From: Botrytis cinerea B05.10
Taxonomy: Eukaryota > Ascomycota > Leotiomycetes > Helotiales > Sclerotiniaceae
NCBI RefSeq assembly: GCF_000143535.2
Contig: NC_037310.1
Coordinates: 2,852,001-2,916,000 of the forward strand
Length of the DNA stretch: 64,000 nucleotides
Direction of reading: 5' to 3'
Of the stretch, positions 34,457-46,306 are shown piece after piece (position 1 is the first letter of the stretch; each line of letters opens with the position of its first letter). A model generated the notes under the pieces. The model worked only from the letters and a program-made list of their open reading frames with translations, was not told the DNA's origin and did no database searches. Both the position numbers and the translations under genes were made by a program.

Positions 34457-36245
34457 CCGTACCATTTCAGGCTCGCTCGCCGTTAGTTCTGGCCCTGGGC
34501 AGCTTTTCGCCATCTCCATCTCATTTTCTCCACTGTGCGAGGTTCTTCGATGATGTACGAGTACATATTTACGAGGGAATCATAATACCTACAGTAAGTG
34601 AGGATGTATGTTGCTACACCGCTTCTTGATCCAAAGGTGTCGAGAACGAATGGAACATACGTGCGACCACCACCACACCACAGCACATACGAGGTATCCT
34701 TCCTTCGCAGTCCTCCTCCGCAATCGAGAGGCTGAGGGGGGGTAAGGAGAGCATCGATGAAAAGCCAAACGAAGGAAGAGCCGATGAAGAGTAGAAAAAA
34801 TATGAAGATTTTCAACAAATTACATTATACAATGGGCTTCATGCATAAGGGGAAGTTGGTAGGGATTTCTCTTTCACAGCCATGGGTCTGGTTGGCTGGT
34901 GACACTGCACATTTCAAAATTGGGTAGAGGTGGCAACCAGAAATGTGATGTATCGTGGGAAAGCAACTCTCTGATTCGTTTGACGAATATGCAAAGTCGA
35001 ACAAGCCGCGGGTAGCGACGTGCCTTTAATATATTCTATTGTCCGAGTCATCATAAATCGGTACGCGCTATCGAGGCTGTATTTGTTCTATAGAGGGGAT
35101 ATCTAGTCGTCGTAATCTTTGGTTCATGTTCATGTTCATGATGCAAAGCACAACACCACAAACAATTCATCAATGCATCGAGAACATACCACAACGAGTC
35201 CATTCTTCAACACCCGGCCACGCTGAGAGACGTCCGTCACCTTGTCAGTTGCACCCACAAGAAATGGGGGATGGTGTTGAAAGGTTCTCTTGAACACATG
35301 ATGAATCCCTCAAGTATAAGTCTACTTTGGGTGGGCTGACTAGCAATCATTCATTCAAGTGTCAAGGATTTCAATTTCAGCCTGAAGTAACATGAAGTCA
35401 TCGTGTCTGATTTTGATTTTGATATATACCGCGTTTATCTTGGTATATTTCAATGCTCTCGAGATATTCGATGTCTTGGAAGTGGAAAGTTCATGATGTT
35501 TTATAGTATTTTTTTTTTCTGCTCCTCTTTTCTTGCAAATGAAACCTAAGTCGAGAGTTTGCAAAGATCGGGCCACGGATACTATTGTTGCTCCGAGCCG
35601 ATACGACGTTCTTCTATTTTGTAATGCAGCAAAACCTCTTTATAAGGATATATTTTGGGCCCCTGTGTCACGTGTATCCTTGTTGGACCAGTAGAATTAT
35701 CAGGATTGACTATCACGTGATAGGCTTGTGCTTCAGAGAACGAGCTGCCACAGAAACCATAACGCCGCACCAGAGTGGGGCTCATCGGACTTCAGTTGCA
35801 CCGTTTATTATTCATAATCGTTCCATACCGGTCATGTCTCTATGCTACTGTCCGCAGAAGATGCTAGATGTCTCTAGGACGTGTTTCATTTCAGGTCCTG
35901 CAAATACCACATTCATGCAAAGACGTATGCTAGATTCTAATCACTGCCGAGGTCTACCGGCGTTGTTGACTACGTAGTCATGTACGTTGTCGACAACCCA
36001 TGCTAGAGAGGGGCATAGTGATGTCTTTCCAGCCAAACAAACTTCCCCCCGCACCGATTCTCATCGTCGACTTGTCCACAACAAGAATCTAACAAAGTTT
36101 TCTGTCTCCACTCTATGAGCTCAAGCTCCGTTCCTAGATTATGATGATTATCAATCCTGCTTTGGAGACTACCCGTCGTGGGTACCTCAAAAGAAGTCTT
36201 AAGCCCCTCTCAGTTCCTTCCAAGATATCAATTGAACATTTCCAT

Positions 36246-36276
36246 ATCATATATACCCCCTTCCACAATATATAAA
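36246..36276 (+). promoter_or_regulatory. TATA-like elements upstream of the reductase gene
   Basis: CATATATAC near 36247 and ATATATAAAC near 36267 lie 60 and 40 bases before the ATG at 36307 and are the only strong TATA-like sequences close to this start. A very short leader would be needed for the nearer one. Confidence 0.35.
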
Positions 36277-36306
36277 CGTACTTTCCATCAAAACAACATA
36301 TCCAAA

Positions 36307-37498
36307 ATGCCATCAAACATTGCAATCGTCGTTCAAAAGCCTGGAGAGGCCAAGGCAGTTGAGGCCTCGATCCCAAAACTTAGAGATGACTACATCTTGG
36401 TCAGGACCAAGGCTGTTGCTTTGAACCCAACTGACTGGAAACACATCGAATGGCTCACCAGCAACGGAGCTAGAGTAAGCCAATACAATTCCTATACTCT
36501 TACCAAACCATGCTAATAGCTCTCCCTACAGATCGGATGTGACTACGCAGGTATCGTTGAAGAGGTTGGAAGTGCAGTTACCAAGGACTTCAAGAAGGGT
36601 GATCGCGTATGCGGTTTCGCCCACGGAGGAAACGAGGTCAACCACGACGATGGAGCTTTCGCAAACATCATCACCGTAAAGGGTGATAACCAAATCAAGA
36701 TCCCAGACAACCTCAGTTTCGAAGAAGCCGCTACCCTCGGTGTCGGAATTACCACGTAAGTTTTCACGACCCTTCAAATCTCCAATCCACCCACCCAGCC
36801 ACCCATTCACCCATCCATCTAACACACTCCTTCCCAGCGTCGGCCAAGGACTCTACCAATCCCTCCAACTGCCCCTCCCCACCTCCCCCGCCTCCACCAA
36901 ATTCCCCATCCTCATCTACGGCGGCTCTACCGCCACTGGCGCCCTCGCCGTCCAATACGCCAAACTCTCCGGCCTCCAAGTCATCACCACTGCCTCCCCC
37001 CGCAACTTCGCCTACCTCGAAAGCCTCGGCGCCGACAAAGTCTTCGACTACAACTCGCCCACCTGCGCCCAAGACATCAAAGAATACACCCAAGACAACA
37101 TCAAACACGTCTTCGACTGCATGTCCGAAGGCAGCAGTCCCCAAATCAGCGTATCAGCCATGTCCTCCTCCGGCGGCGTCTACAGCACGCTCCTCCCCGT
37201 CCCCACCGAAGAAGTGCACAAGTACAACTCCAAGGTTGAAAACAAGGGCACCCTAGGCTACACCTGCCTGGGCGAGAAATTCACCTTTGGCTCGACCGAA
37301 TTCCCCGCCAAGCCCGAGGATTTCGAGTTCGCAAAGACTTTCTGGGAGATGTCCCGAGGACTCTTAGCGGATGGAAAGATCAAGGCTCACAAGGTTTCCG
37401 TGAACAAGACGGGAGAGGGCTTCGAGGGTATTCTGAGCGGAATCCAGGCCGTGAAGGAGGGTAAGGTTAGTGGTGAGAAGTTGGTCTACACTTTGTAA
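36307..37498 (+). CDS. MDR-superfamily NAD(P)H-dependent reductase, enoyl-reductase/CipB-like (350 aa, three exons)
   Basis: Exons 36307-36474, 36532-36755, 36838-37498; 1053 nt. The N-terminal GroES-like domain shows [15 protein letters not shown] and [15 protein letters not shown]; the position normally held by the catalytic zinc ligand is followed by an Asn-Pro-Thr-Asp pattern, as in zinc-independent quinone/enoyl reductases. The Rossmann domain carries the cofactor loop [20 protein letters not shown], then [20 protein letters not shown] and later [13 protein letters not shown]. The third exon has strongly raised C content at third positions compared with its surroundings. Such proteins reduce double bonds of quinones, alkenals or polyketide intermediates (trans-enoyl reductases). 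No polyketide synthase is nearby, so a general oxidoreductase role is as likely. Confidence 0.85.
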
Positions 37499-38174
37499 AA
37501 TTAGGGACTTGGGATGTAAAAACACTGTAAAGAAAAGAATTTAGTAGTATAGTTGTTAGCTCGCTTACCTAAAGCTGAGTATATTTAAATTATGAAAAGT
37601 TGGATATGCTTCATGAATACATTGTATTGTCTCTTGTTATGGAATTTCTTGCATTGTCTTAATCCCATGATGGGTTTGTGCAACTACGTAATAATATTAC
37701 CATGGCTTGTAACGGCACCTTTGCCCCGCCCTCGCCCAATCGATACTGTTTTGCTGTGCGAATCCTTGTAACACTTTCATTTAGACTCCCTTCACATACG
37801 TTACACAAATTCATACACGGAATGATAGCCCCAATTTCATATAACACGTATCACCATGTATAAATTTAACAGTATATCATTTCTAAATTCGTTCCCTGAA
37901 ATCCTCACAGAATCGAATCAACTATCTGAACCATCTCGATCACCTCAAAATCAAAAGAAAACTCCACCAAGAGAACATACGAAGCGACTGCCGCTCACCG
38001 CAGAAGCCATGACATAAAACCCAACAGAAACAGAATTCGTGGTATCTAAAGCGCCAAAAGAAAAAGACCCCATCAATACCTAAGATTCCCGTCCCCTCTA
38101 GAACTTGACAGCCGTGAAGAAACGAAAGAAAATCAATGTGCATATGCATGCCGCCGAATACCATCACAAGGAGA
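37499..38174. other. Convergent 3' flank between the reductase and crz1 genes
   Basis: Nothing but 3' untranslated-like AT-rich sequence is seen. Open frames on either strand here are short and overlap the ends of the flanking genes. Confidence 0.55.
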
Positions 38175-40376
38175 CTATCGACCACTCATATCACTCGAGT
38201 AGCCAGCATTGTATGGTTCCGTCATTTGAGGTTGAGGGTAGCCATGTTGTGGGGCGGGGCCACTGGAAAGGTATCCCCCATCATCACCCTCGTCATAATA
38301 CTCAGAGCCGCTGGCATCGAAACTGCTTCTACCACTGTGATCATCGTCGATATTATTGTCACCTTGAGGAATCTCTGACCAGCTTAAGTTAGCAAGTGCA
38401 GGGTATTGTGCAAGGAGTGCAGCAGGTAAGCCGTAATTTCCACTTGAATCGACGGCGAAGCCATTAGCATCTTGACCCATAGGCTGCTGTTGCATGTGCA
38501 TGTTTTGCATCCTTTGCTCTTGCCACAATCTTTGTCTCTCAAGAGCCTCTTCGTCTAACAGAGGTTTTATACAAATTCTGCCTGCCTCAGATCTAAAATG
38601 CCGGCCCAATGCATCAGCTCTAGCAAAGCGGCGACCACATCCCCATTGGCCGTGTTGCTTCAGCTCGCCTTTACAAACAAATTTTTTCTCTCCAGAGTGA
38701 AGACCCTCGTGACGCTTCCGGTCATGTTGACGTGCAAAAGCTTTGCCACAAACCGTGCAAACGAAAGGCCGCTCATCAGTATGAGTACGCAAATGGGAGC
38801 GGAGATTGTAGGCTCTTGTAAAACGCTTCGGGCAAAGGGTACATTGGAACGTTGCTGGGTGTTTTTGAACTCGTTTTGCACTGCCATTGTCGGATGAAAC
38901 TGCTTGGTAATCAGGGTCTGCAAGACCAAGAATGTAATCCCGATTTGGTAAGGATGACGTAGACTGTCGACGTCGACCTGGTGAAGTTGCCCCAGATCGA
39001 TCATTTGGCGATAATGAGCGCGATGCCGATGAGTCATGACCTATTGGAGAAAGAGAACTCCTCATCAAAGGAGAGGCGTTTGAAGGGCTATGAGAACGCG
39101 GACTATTATATGGGTCCGAGACAGCTCTCCTGCGACGACCTGAAAGAATTAGCTATAATCACGTGTAGGTAGGATCTATATACAACTTACCACGGTCAGG
39201 TGGAGTTAATGCGTCTTGGTCAAGTGCTGATTTGGGAGGATCGAAACTGTTCTGTCTTGATGCCGGGGCAAACTCGACATTTATCTCAGGAGGTACCATC
39301 TGCTGCGCCTGGCCCATATCTAGGGAATTGCTATGTTGCATTTGTGGAAATGATTCTTGGCCTTGATTGTAAATGTTTTGAGAGGGAAAACCATTGTTCG
39401 CATTGAGCATGAATGCATTTTGTTGATCCATGTTTGGTATTTGCTGAGGTCCAAGTCTAGGTGAGATTGCAGGACTATGAGCAGGGCTAATTCCGGCGTG
39501 AGGACTTGGATCGGCCAAAGAGAAGGAACCGATTGCAAGAACGTCCTGATAAATCGAGTCTTGAGGATGTTGCATTGGTGAATGCTGTTGATCTATTCCT
39601 TCAAAGCTATCGTGGTGGCCTAGATTAGGGGAGTGGGCGGCGGAGGAAATATCAGAATATTCGGATGGAGTTCTGCGATGGCCTGTGAACTGCGGGGGCA
39701 TCATACTCCAATCACCAGGATTATGTACTAAAGGGAAAGCTGCACTCTCTGGGCCAAGTGATGCGTGTCGTGAATGGCCTGGTGAAGGTTGAAAGGGACC
39801 TTGATTAAAAGAAGGCGACTGGTGGGCGGAAGCTGGTGGTCGGTTATCAGGTTGCAACAAGCTTGGTGGTGTTGGTGTATGCGCGGGGGGTGACATGTTC
39901 AATTCTGCAGGATTGATGGATGGATTTCCAGATTGAGGCGGAAGCTCATTCATGAAATAGGACTGGTCAAATTGCTCGTTTTGCCCACTATTGGGATACA
40001 AAGAGAAGTCTCCGTCAAAATTGGCACTTAGAAGCTCTTGGGTAAAACTTCGCTGCGGGGGAGCAAATGATGATTGATCTTCTTGTTTATATTGAGTATA
40101 GTCTTGTGTTTGGCTTGGTGCAAAATTGGCATCACCAAGTCCACTTTGAGTAAACTGCTGAGTTGGATTCAAAAATTCGTTGTTATCAACATACGCAGGG
40201 AGTGTTGTGTTTTGGGCATTAAAGTTATTCTGAAACTGTTGGTGGTTGTTGATACTCGAAGGATCCAAAGCAATGCCTAATCCATTCATACCATCTTGGA
40301 AGGCGTGTGGAGAAGGAGAATGATTTCTTATATGTTGGTGACTTCCAGATGGAGATCTTCCACGTTGTGAATCCAT
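38175..40376 (-). CDS. crz1: Calcineurin-responsive C2H2 zinc-finger transcription factor Crz1 (716 aa, two exons)
   Basis: Exons 40376-39191 and 39139-38175 (2151 nt), GTAAGT donor, GCTAAT branch point and TTTCAG acceptor. The N-terminal half is Gln/Asn/Pro/Ser-rich, as expected for the regulatory region. PEINVE at about residues 363-368 fits the calcineurin docking pattern PxIxIT, followed by SRQNSFD, a phosphorylatable serine. The DNA-binding region has two classic C2H2 fingers (FQCTLCPKRFTRAYNLRSHL, FVCTVCGKAFARQHDRKRHE) and a third atypical finger with a long insert (CGRRFARADALGRHFRSEAG), the Crz1 signature. After Ca2+ rise, calcineurin dephosphorylates the factor, which enters the nucleus and activates cell-wall, ion-homeostasis and stress genes. 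It is divergent from the Mn-type CDF transporter gene across a 3-kb spacer. Confidence 0.95.
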
Positions 40377-43300
40377 GTTGAAAGTTTGTTTGCGCCTTCT
40401 AAAAATATCAAAATGCTGCGAGGTTGTTGTGTAGAGCAGTGAGCCTTACAGGCACGGTGGCAGTGCAAGTCAGTGAGGCTTAGCAGCGGATATCCAACCA
40501 GATCGCAAGCAGTTATTGGATGAATTGACTGAACTGCCAAAATAACCATGAAACTTTGTTGAATTCCTGTGTAGGTAAGGGGAGCTATATGAACATGCGG
40601 TTCTTTGTTCGAGCTTATGATGGTTGTTTTTAGAGCTTTGGAGGGGAAATTTCCGCGGAAATCGAGGGCGAAATGAGGTAATCTCGACAATGGGATTGCG
40701 GTTGCGCTTTCCACCTGTGCCGCAGACTACTATCGAGACTGTTGATATAGGGCGAAAGAAATGCTTTCGAAGATGCGGGCCCCTGATGTAGAAATTCTCT
40801 TCGAATCGAGTATTGTAATTCAAGAATAGGCGCCAACAGGTGTTGGGTGTTGTGTTCAAACTTGGTCGTAGTAGTAGATCTCTTCACGCCTCAAGTCAAG
40901 TCGTTCGCGATGGAGTGGGGGGTTGTTGAATCTGCGTTTGTGAAGCGCGCTCCTTCATCTGGGACCACAAATATGTGTTAGCAAAGTTATTCAATCATGT
41001 TTAAGGCCAGACATCTGCGATAATAATGCTGCGTGCAAGTAATGGTGAATATGGTTGAGCGCATGTTTGGAAAGCAGCTGAGTTTGCCTGTGTGGCTCGA
41101 GTCTAATTCGACTTCACGGCCCAAAGACAGACCCAAAACACTACACCAACCAACAACAAAGTAGAGACGATATCGACTTACATGCAAATGGTATGATGTC
41201 CAAAATGCCGTGCCTCTCTAACCTTTGGTGAGACAACCTTATTCACCCTGAGTGTGTCTGTATGGGGATCGCACGTTGTTGATTTTGTTTAATGCATTTG
41301 ATGGCATTGAAATGCTTATCGTTTCGGGGGGACAGTCCAGTTCTACAATCGCTTAAAGCCTTACCGCGAACCACCTCCGTGGATGCAGGAGTAGGTGGGC
41401 ACGAGTAAATGGGCACGTAGGGAATCTGTACTTTTACTGGAGGGACAGAACCAGCTAATGAAACTGGGTTGGGCTGGTTTGATGCTGCTTCACATATATA
41501 CCAAGCTGATTTGCTCATGAGATAGGTACTGAGTAGATGTAAAAGACGCAACAGACCCTTTGCTACGATTGTGAATCTTACGACGGTGCGAAATTGTGAA
41601 TGAGTAAGATTTCAAGGCAAAGAACGCCATGGACCTTGACATTCACAAAGGCAGCTGGGTCAGCACACCAGATGGTCAGTATCTGGATTCATTCACGGAG
41701 CTCGGGTGGGATAGCAGGAGTAGGAGTAGGGGTAGGAGGTAGGATAAGATGATTATTTTCCAAATTTACGAGTAAGTTACACATGCAGGTCATTATATTC
41801 ACAATGAAGAAGATCTGACATCCTGTAGTAGCCGATGAGCGTCTCTCTCTGCAAAAGAGTCCGTCAGCCGTGAAGTGCAATTAAAAATACTTTGACATTT
41901 ACCATTTCATTCTCATTCTCATTCTCATTCTCATTTTCATCTTCATCTCCATCTTCATTCACCCCCGAACCCAACCAACAGCCCCCTCCCCTCCCGCTCG
42001 TCGATAATGCTTGTGGTTTGCCTTATGGTTACAGAGAACGCAAATCATCATGGCCAAAGCTTTGGTCCTCGTTCTCGCACAGAAAGAAATACGCTTCCTG
42101 TCAAGCATGACACATGTCACATGTGAATAGAAGATGTGAGGTGCACGAAATCATTTGCGTTATACATGTTTGAATTGTTTTGCTTATGTGTTCAGTTGTG
42201 TGGTGGTGGAGAGATTCTTTCTCCAACAGTCGGCTCAGTGCATGAGGGTGATTCAGTGCACACATGTATTTGTTGTTTGGATCGTTTCAACAGTCAACCG
42301 GTACCTTTTTCTCATGTGAATGAGTGAATGAATGAATGCAAGGTACAAAAAAACATTTGCGGCCTGTGGAATCTAATGGGTACCCATGCGTCCAACTGTT
42401 GGGCCGAATTTATATTGCTGATGAACTTGCTACTACATACTCGTATTTCAATTACCCTCCCTTTACCATTACCTCAACATCCCTTTTCGCCAAGATAGCA
42501 ATAGCTACATAAACACATTTTCCCGTTCTCATAGGGAAATGTGGATAGAACTAAACCGTCCTTTGTGTCATTCAATGTCAAAATCAAATCTACTGGCCCT
42601 TTCGGAGATAATCAATATTGATTCGCTTAGTCTGGCTAAGCTTATGTATGGTGTTGAGGCTATGGCAGATGTATATTTATATATATATCTACAATGAGAA
42701 ACCTAAATATCAACAAACCAATCTGCTAGACATGAGTGACAGGCAACCCTTCAAGATGTAGCTGAAAAAAAGGGCTCCACCAACATGCAGCTTGCTTCTC
42801 ATGAACCAAACCCTCTTTATCAATTGACTCATGCTGAGCTGTTTGAACCGAATATCTAAAAGCATGCTAGCTAACCCGGGTTCTGTATTTTGTTTCTGAA
42901 TCACCATGAAACTTTGGATGGTGTCATCACACCTGCAACAAGTGCTCTTACAGTAGTGAGAATTGGTCTTCTGGTAGAAAAGTGGATATTTTCCGAAGAC
43001 CTACTCTAGCTAGTAGAATGGAAATCGCAAACACCATGACAACTTGGTGAGAATATATCTCTTCAAAACCCATTTCTCAAAAACTATGTAAATCAAGACT
43101 CTTAAGCTTCATTATGAAGTTTTATAGCTAGATGCCGCACATCATCATTTCTTTGCTCAGAATGTTGGGATGAGCCTTTCGGCAACCGACTCTCTGCAGC
43201 TTCAAGAAGATGGTCCCGTCGCTTGGCAGTTTTGGCACTTTCTTTGCTATGTAGGTTTTTTTGTAGATTCTTTGCGACTCATTGATCCGAGCACGTTTGA

Positions 43301-43381
43301 TCACCATATCTTACAAACAAGCTCACATCTATCTGTATGATATAAACCTATGACGCCCCAATTATACTCATCATCAACACA
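40377..43381. other. Divergent intergenic region between crz1 and the CDF transporter gene (3 kb)
   Basis: No gene is seen. It probably contains a long crz1 leader and the promoters of both genes. Simple repeats: GGTAGGAGTAGG-type run at 41703-41745, (CATTCT)n at 41905-41945, (TGAA)n at 42320-42340, (TA)n at 42672-42690. I found no clear copy of a Crz1-type site by eye. Confidence 0.5.
41905..41955. repeat. (CATTCT)n-derived hexanucleotide repeat
   Basis: Six near-perfect CATTCT/CATTTT/CATCTT units in tandem, then CATCTCCATCTTCATTC. It makes the open frame at 41892-42110 a repeat artefact. Confidence 0.75.
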
Positions 43382-45253
43382 ATGACGGACGATAACACCC
43401 CATCCCCTTCGAGCGCGCCAAAACATGCTGCCAAAATTGGTCGATACCAAGGACCCTCCGGCTGGCTATCACTCGGGGCAGAAAGTACAAGCCCTATCAT
43501 GGCAACACATGGGCAAGGCACTTTGACTAAACTTATCAAGAATCAATCAAACGGGTCATTGGTAACCATGCGGCGCCAGTCTGGATCAATATTGGGCAGA
43601 GACTCATTGGATGATGAAGAGCGTCCGCGCAGTCTATTCGACGACCGCGATGATCTCAGTGAAAGACGTTTGAGTTCTGTGCTCAATGGACCCCAGGTGC
43701 GCAGTCTACGCCTTATTGGCAATAGCAATCCTCGATACAAATGGGAGAGATATTGGAAAACGGAAGAAGAACTGAAAGGCATGAAGAAGCCGATGTACGT
43801 CACTCAAAGTGTTACTCGTGCACAAACATCCAGCCTTATGACCAAAAACTGATAAGTCTCACAGACGCCAGTATTATGAACGAACCAATTCTCTCCTTCA
43901 ACAATATATTTATATCGATCGGTTACTCGATTCTTCAATTCCTCATGATCTCCTCAATGAATACGAACACAATGCATGCAGTGGACGATTTGAAGTGCCC
44001 ACAACGATATCGGAAGAACCGCGCACACCCCCAGAGACAGAAACTCCCAACAGTAATGGCAATGGCTCTGGATCTGTGCCGAAGAAAATCAAGCGGACAC
44101 CCCGAGAGATCTATAAGGTCACGGAGGAGACGCCTCTTCTTCTCTCCGAGGAAGACAGCGAATACGATGGACCAAAACCCGAGATTCCTGGCATGGAAGA
44201 TGACAGTGTGGAGAGTGGTGATAGGATTGTGCAAATTGCGATTTACATCAATCTGGCAGCCAATACAGTTCTTCTAGCTGGTAAAATTGCTGTCATTGTG
44301 TTGACAAGCTCTCTTTCGGTTCTTGCTAGTCTTGTCGATGCGGCATTGGATTTCCTCAGCACAGCCATCGTTTTTACGACTACCAAGATGATCGAACGCC
44401 AAGATCACTATTCGTATCCTGTTGGCCGTCGGCGCCTCGAGCCAATTGGTGTTCTTGTGTAAGACCGTCCTCTCCTAGTCATAGCTATCACTTGCACTAA
44501 AGTTGATATAATTTTATTTCTTCGGCCCATGACTAACCTAATGGCGATATAGCTTCAGTGTTATCATGGTTACATCTTTCATTCAAGTGGCATTAGAGTG
44601 TTCCAACCGACTCTCTTCAGACGACCGAGTCATTATCGAGCTCACTCTGCCAGCCATAGTTATTATGGCCTCAACAGTTTTCATCAAGGCACTTTGCTGG
44701 CTATGGTGTCGTCTAATCAAGAACTCTAGTGTCCAAGCACTTGCTCAAGATGCCATGACCGACGTTGTCTTCAACATCTTTAGTATCATTTTCCCTCTCG
44801 GTAAGTCTATCGATATCTCCTCTCTACCCCTCACGGTCTAACAAGTATGCAGTCGGCTTCTACGCTAAACTATGGTGGCTCGACGCTCTCGGGGGTCTTC
44901 TCCTTTCCCTCTTCGTCATCATAAACTGGGCCGGTACATCGGTCGGTCACATACGTAATCTTACCGGTGCTGCTGCCACGGCCGACGAACGCAATGTTCT
45001 TCTCTACCTCACCATGCGTTTCGCACGCACCATTAAGCAAATCCAAGGTCTGCAAGCATATCACGCCGGCGACAAACTGAACGTCGAAGTCGACATTGTG
45101 CTAGATGAAAGTATGAGTCTCCGTGATAGTCACGATTTGGGCGAATCGCTGCAGTATGTGTTGGAGTCGGTGCCGACGGTCGATAGGGCATTTGTTCATC
45201 AGGATTATGCGGGCTGGAATTTACCAACGCATATGCAACAGCAGGGTGCATGA
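43382..45253 (+). CDS. Cation diffusion facilitator (CDF) transporter, Mn2+-type (551 aa, four exons)
   Basis: Exons 43382-43794, 43865-44458, 44553-44800, 44853-45253; 1656 nt with consistent phases and clear branch points. A long cytosolic N-terminus (about 280 residues, Ser/Arg-rich then acidic) precedes the transporter domain. Membrane segments include IAIYINLAANTVLLAGKIAVI, VLTSSLSVLASLVDAALDFL, FSVIMVTSFIQVALE, LPAIVIMASTVFIKALCWLW and LWWLDALGGLLLSLFVII. The metal site shows DAALD in TM2 and DAMTD in TM5. The DxxxD pattern in both helices, instead of HxxxD, marks the Mn-CDF subgroup, which exports Mn2+ from the cytosol into vacuole, Golgi or outside. The cytosolic C-terminal domain (DIVLDESMSLRDSHDLGESL) is the usual dimerisation domain. 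Fe2+ is a lesser possibility. Confidence 0.9.
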
Positions 45254-45681
45254 ATGAAATAGTAAGTAAAGCATAATTGGGCAATCGAACCTCTCTCAAC
45301 ATCATTTTGGAGTTGGGCGTGGTCATGTTGTCACTAGACTATTCCAGTTCCTGAATAATATCACAAGGGAGTTTGTCTACCTGCGTCAGGAACCTGTATT
45401 ATAGATCATCTTCTTGTATATTTTACCCTCAATTCAATATATCAAACACAATACGATACAATCAAATTTTTTTACAACAAAATGATGAAGATTCTCTCTA
45501 TCCACATGGAATTGTATGTCTAATTAGTATGGAATATTATAATCAACTACAGTCTATGTGAGACTTCTCAATAGAAATGATTCAAGCGAATAAATCTCAT
45601 ACCTCCCCTTTTTTGCAATCGTTAGTGGGGGGAGAGGGGGGGTGGAGGGGGTGTGTATGTATGTACATATGTATAAGTACC

Positions 45682-45739
45682 TAGATAGGTAGATAGATAG
45701 ATAGGTAGATAGGTAGATAGGTAGATATACAATAACTTA

Positions 45740-45772
<33 letters not shown>

Positions 45773-45779
45773 TGTATGT
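45682..45779. repeat. (GATA/GGTA)n and (TATG)n microsatellites
   Basis: A run of AGATAGATAGATAGGTAGATAGG-type units at about 45682-45728 is followed by about nine TATG tetramers at about 45743-45779. Confidence 0.85.
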
Positions 45780-46253
45780 TTATCTCATTCTTAGGTCAGG
45801 GTCTGGGTATCCCACAGGTATAGATATAGGTATAGGTATGGTATAGATACAGATATCGAGGATTTTGGACTTTTTTTTTATTTTTATTTTTTATTTTTTT
45901 TATAACTTCTGGGAATGGATGGATTCATGGGAGAGGGAGAGGGAGAGGTATGTAGGTAGGTAGATGAGTAGATGGATAGGATGTAAATATCAATATGATT
46001 ATCAAATCCGAACCCGAACCCGAAACAAAATTACAATTACAATAGTATTTCTAGAGGGAACTTATTATATCAAATAGGAGATAGAAGAACAATTCTCAAC
46101 TCGTGCCTGCTACTCCTCCTACCTAGGAACAAAGTAAGAAATGCCAACGACCAACTACTCGCTACTCACTACTCACTACTCACTCCCACTATCCATTTCA
46201 AAGGATAAGCTTTTGATGAGAGGGGAAAGGGATTGGGATGGGTTCCGGGATGG

Positions 46254-46306
46254 GTGATGTAGTGATGTAGTGATGTAGTGATGTGGTGATGTAGTGATGT
46301 GATGGT
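46254..46306. repeat. (GATGTAGT)n minisatellite
   Basis: Six imperfect copies of the octamer GATGTAGT in tandem, one copy with GATGTGGT. Confidence 0.8.

Larger units (their letters stand above)
33160..36306. other. Large intergenic region with simple repeats, no gene seen
   Basis: Lies upstream of the WG-repeat gene and upstream of the reductase gene (divergent pair). Holds (TA)n at about 33809-33824, GTCAATT repeats at about 34397-34419 followed by TCTGG repeats at about 34428-34456, and a poly-T run near 35509-35518. Open frames such as 33861-34124 and 35585-35977 carry no recognisable features. No RNA gene found. Confidence 0.5.

Noticed and set aside
35585..35977. 130-aa plus-strand open frame
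   Set aside because: No motif, Cys/His/Thr scatter typical of random translation, and no splice signals or neighbouring exon.
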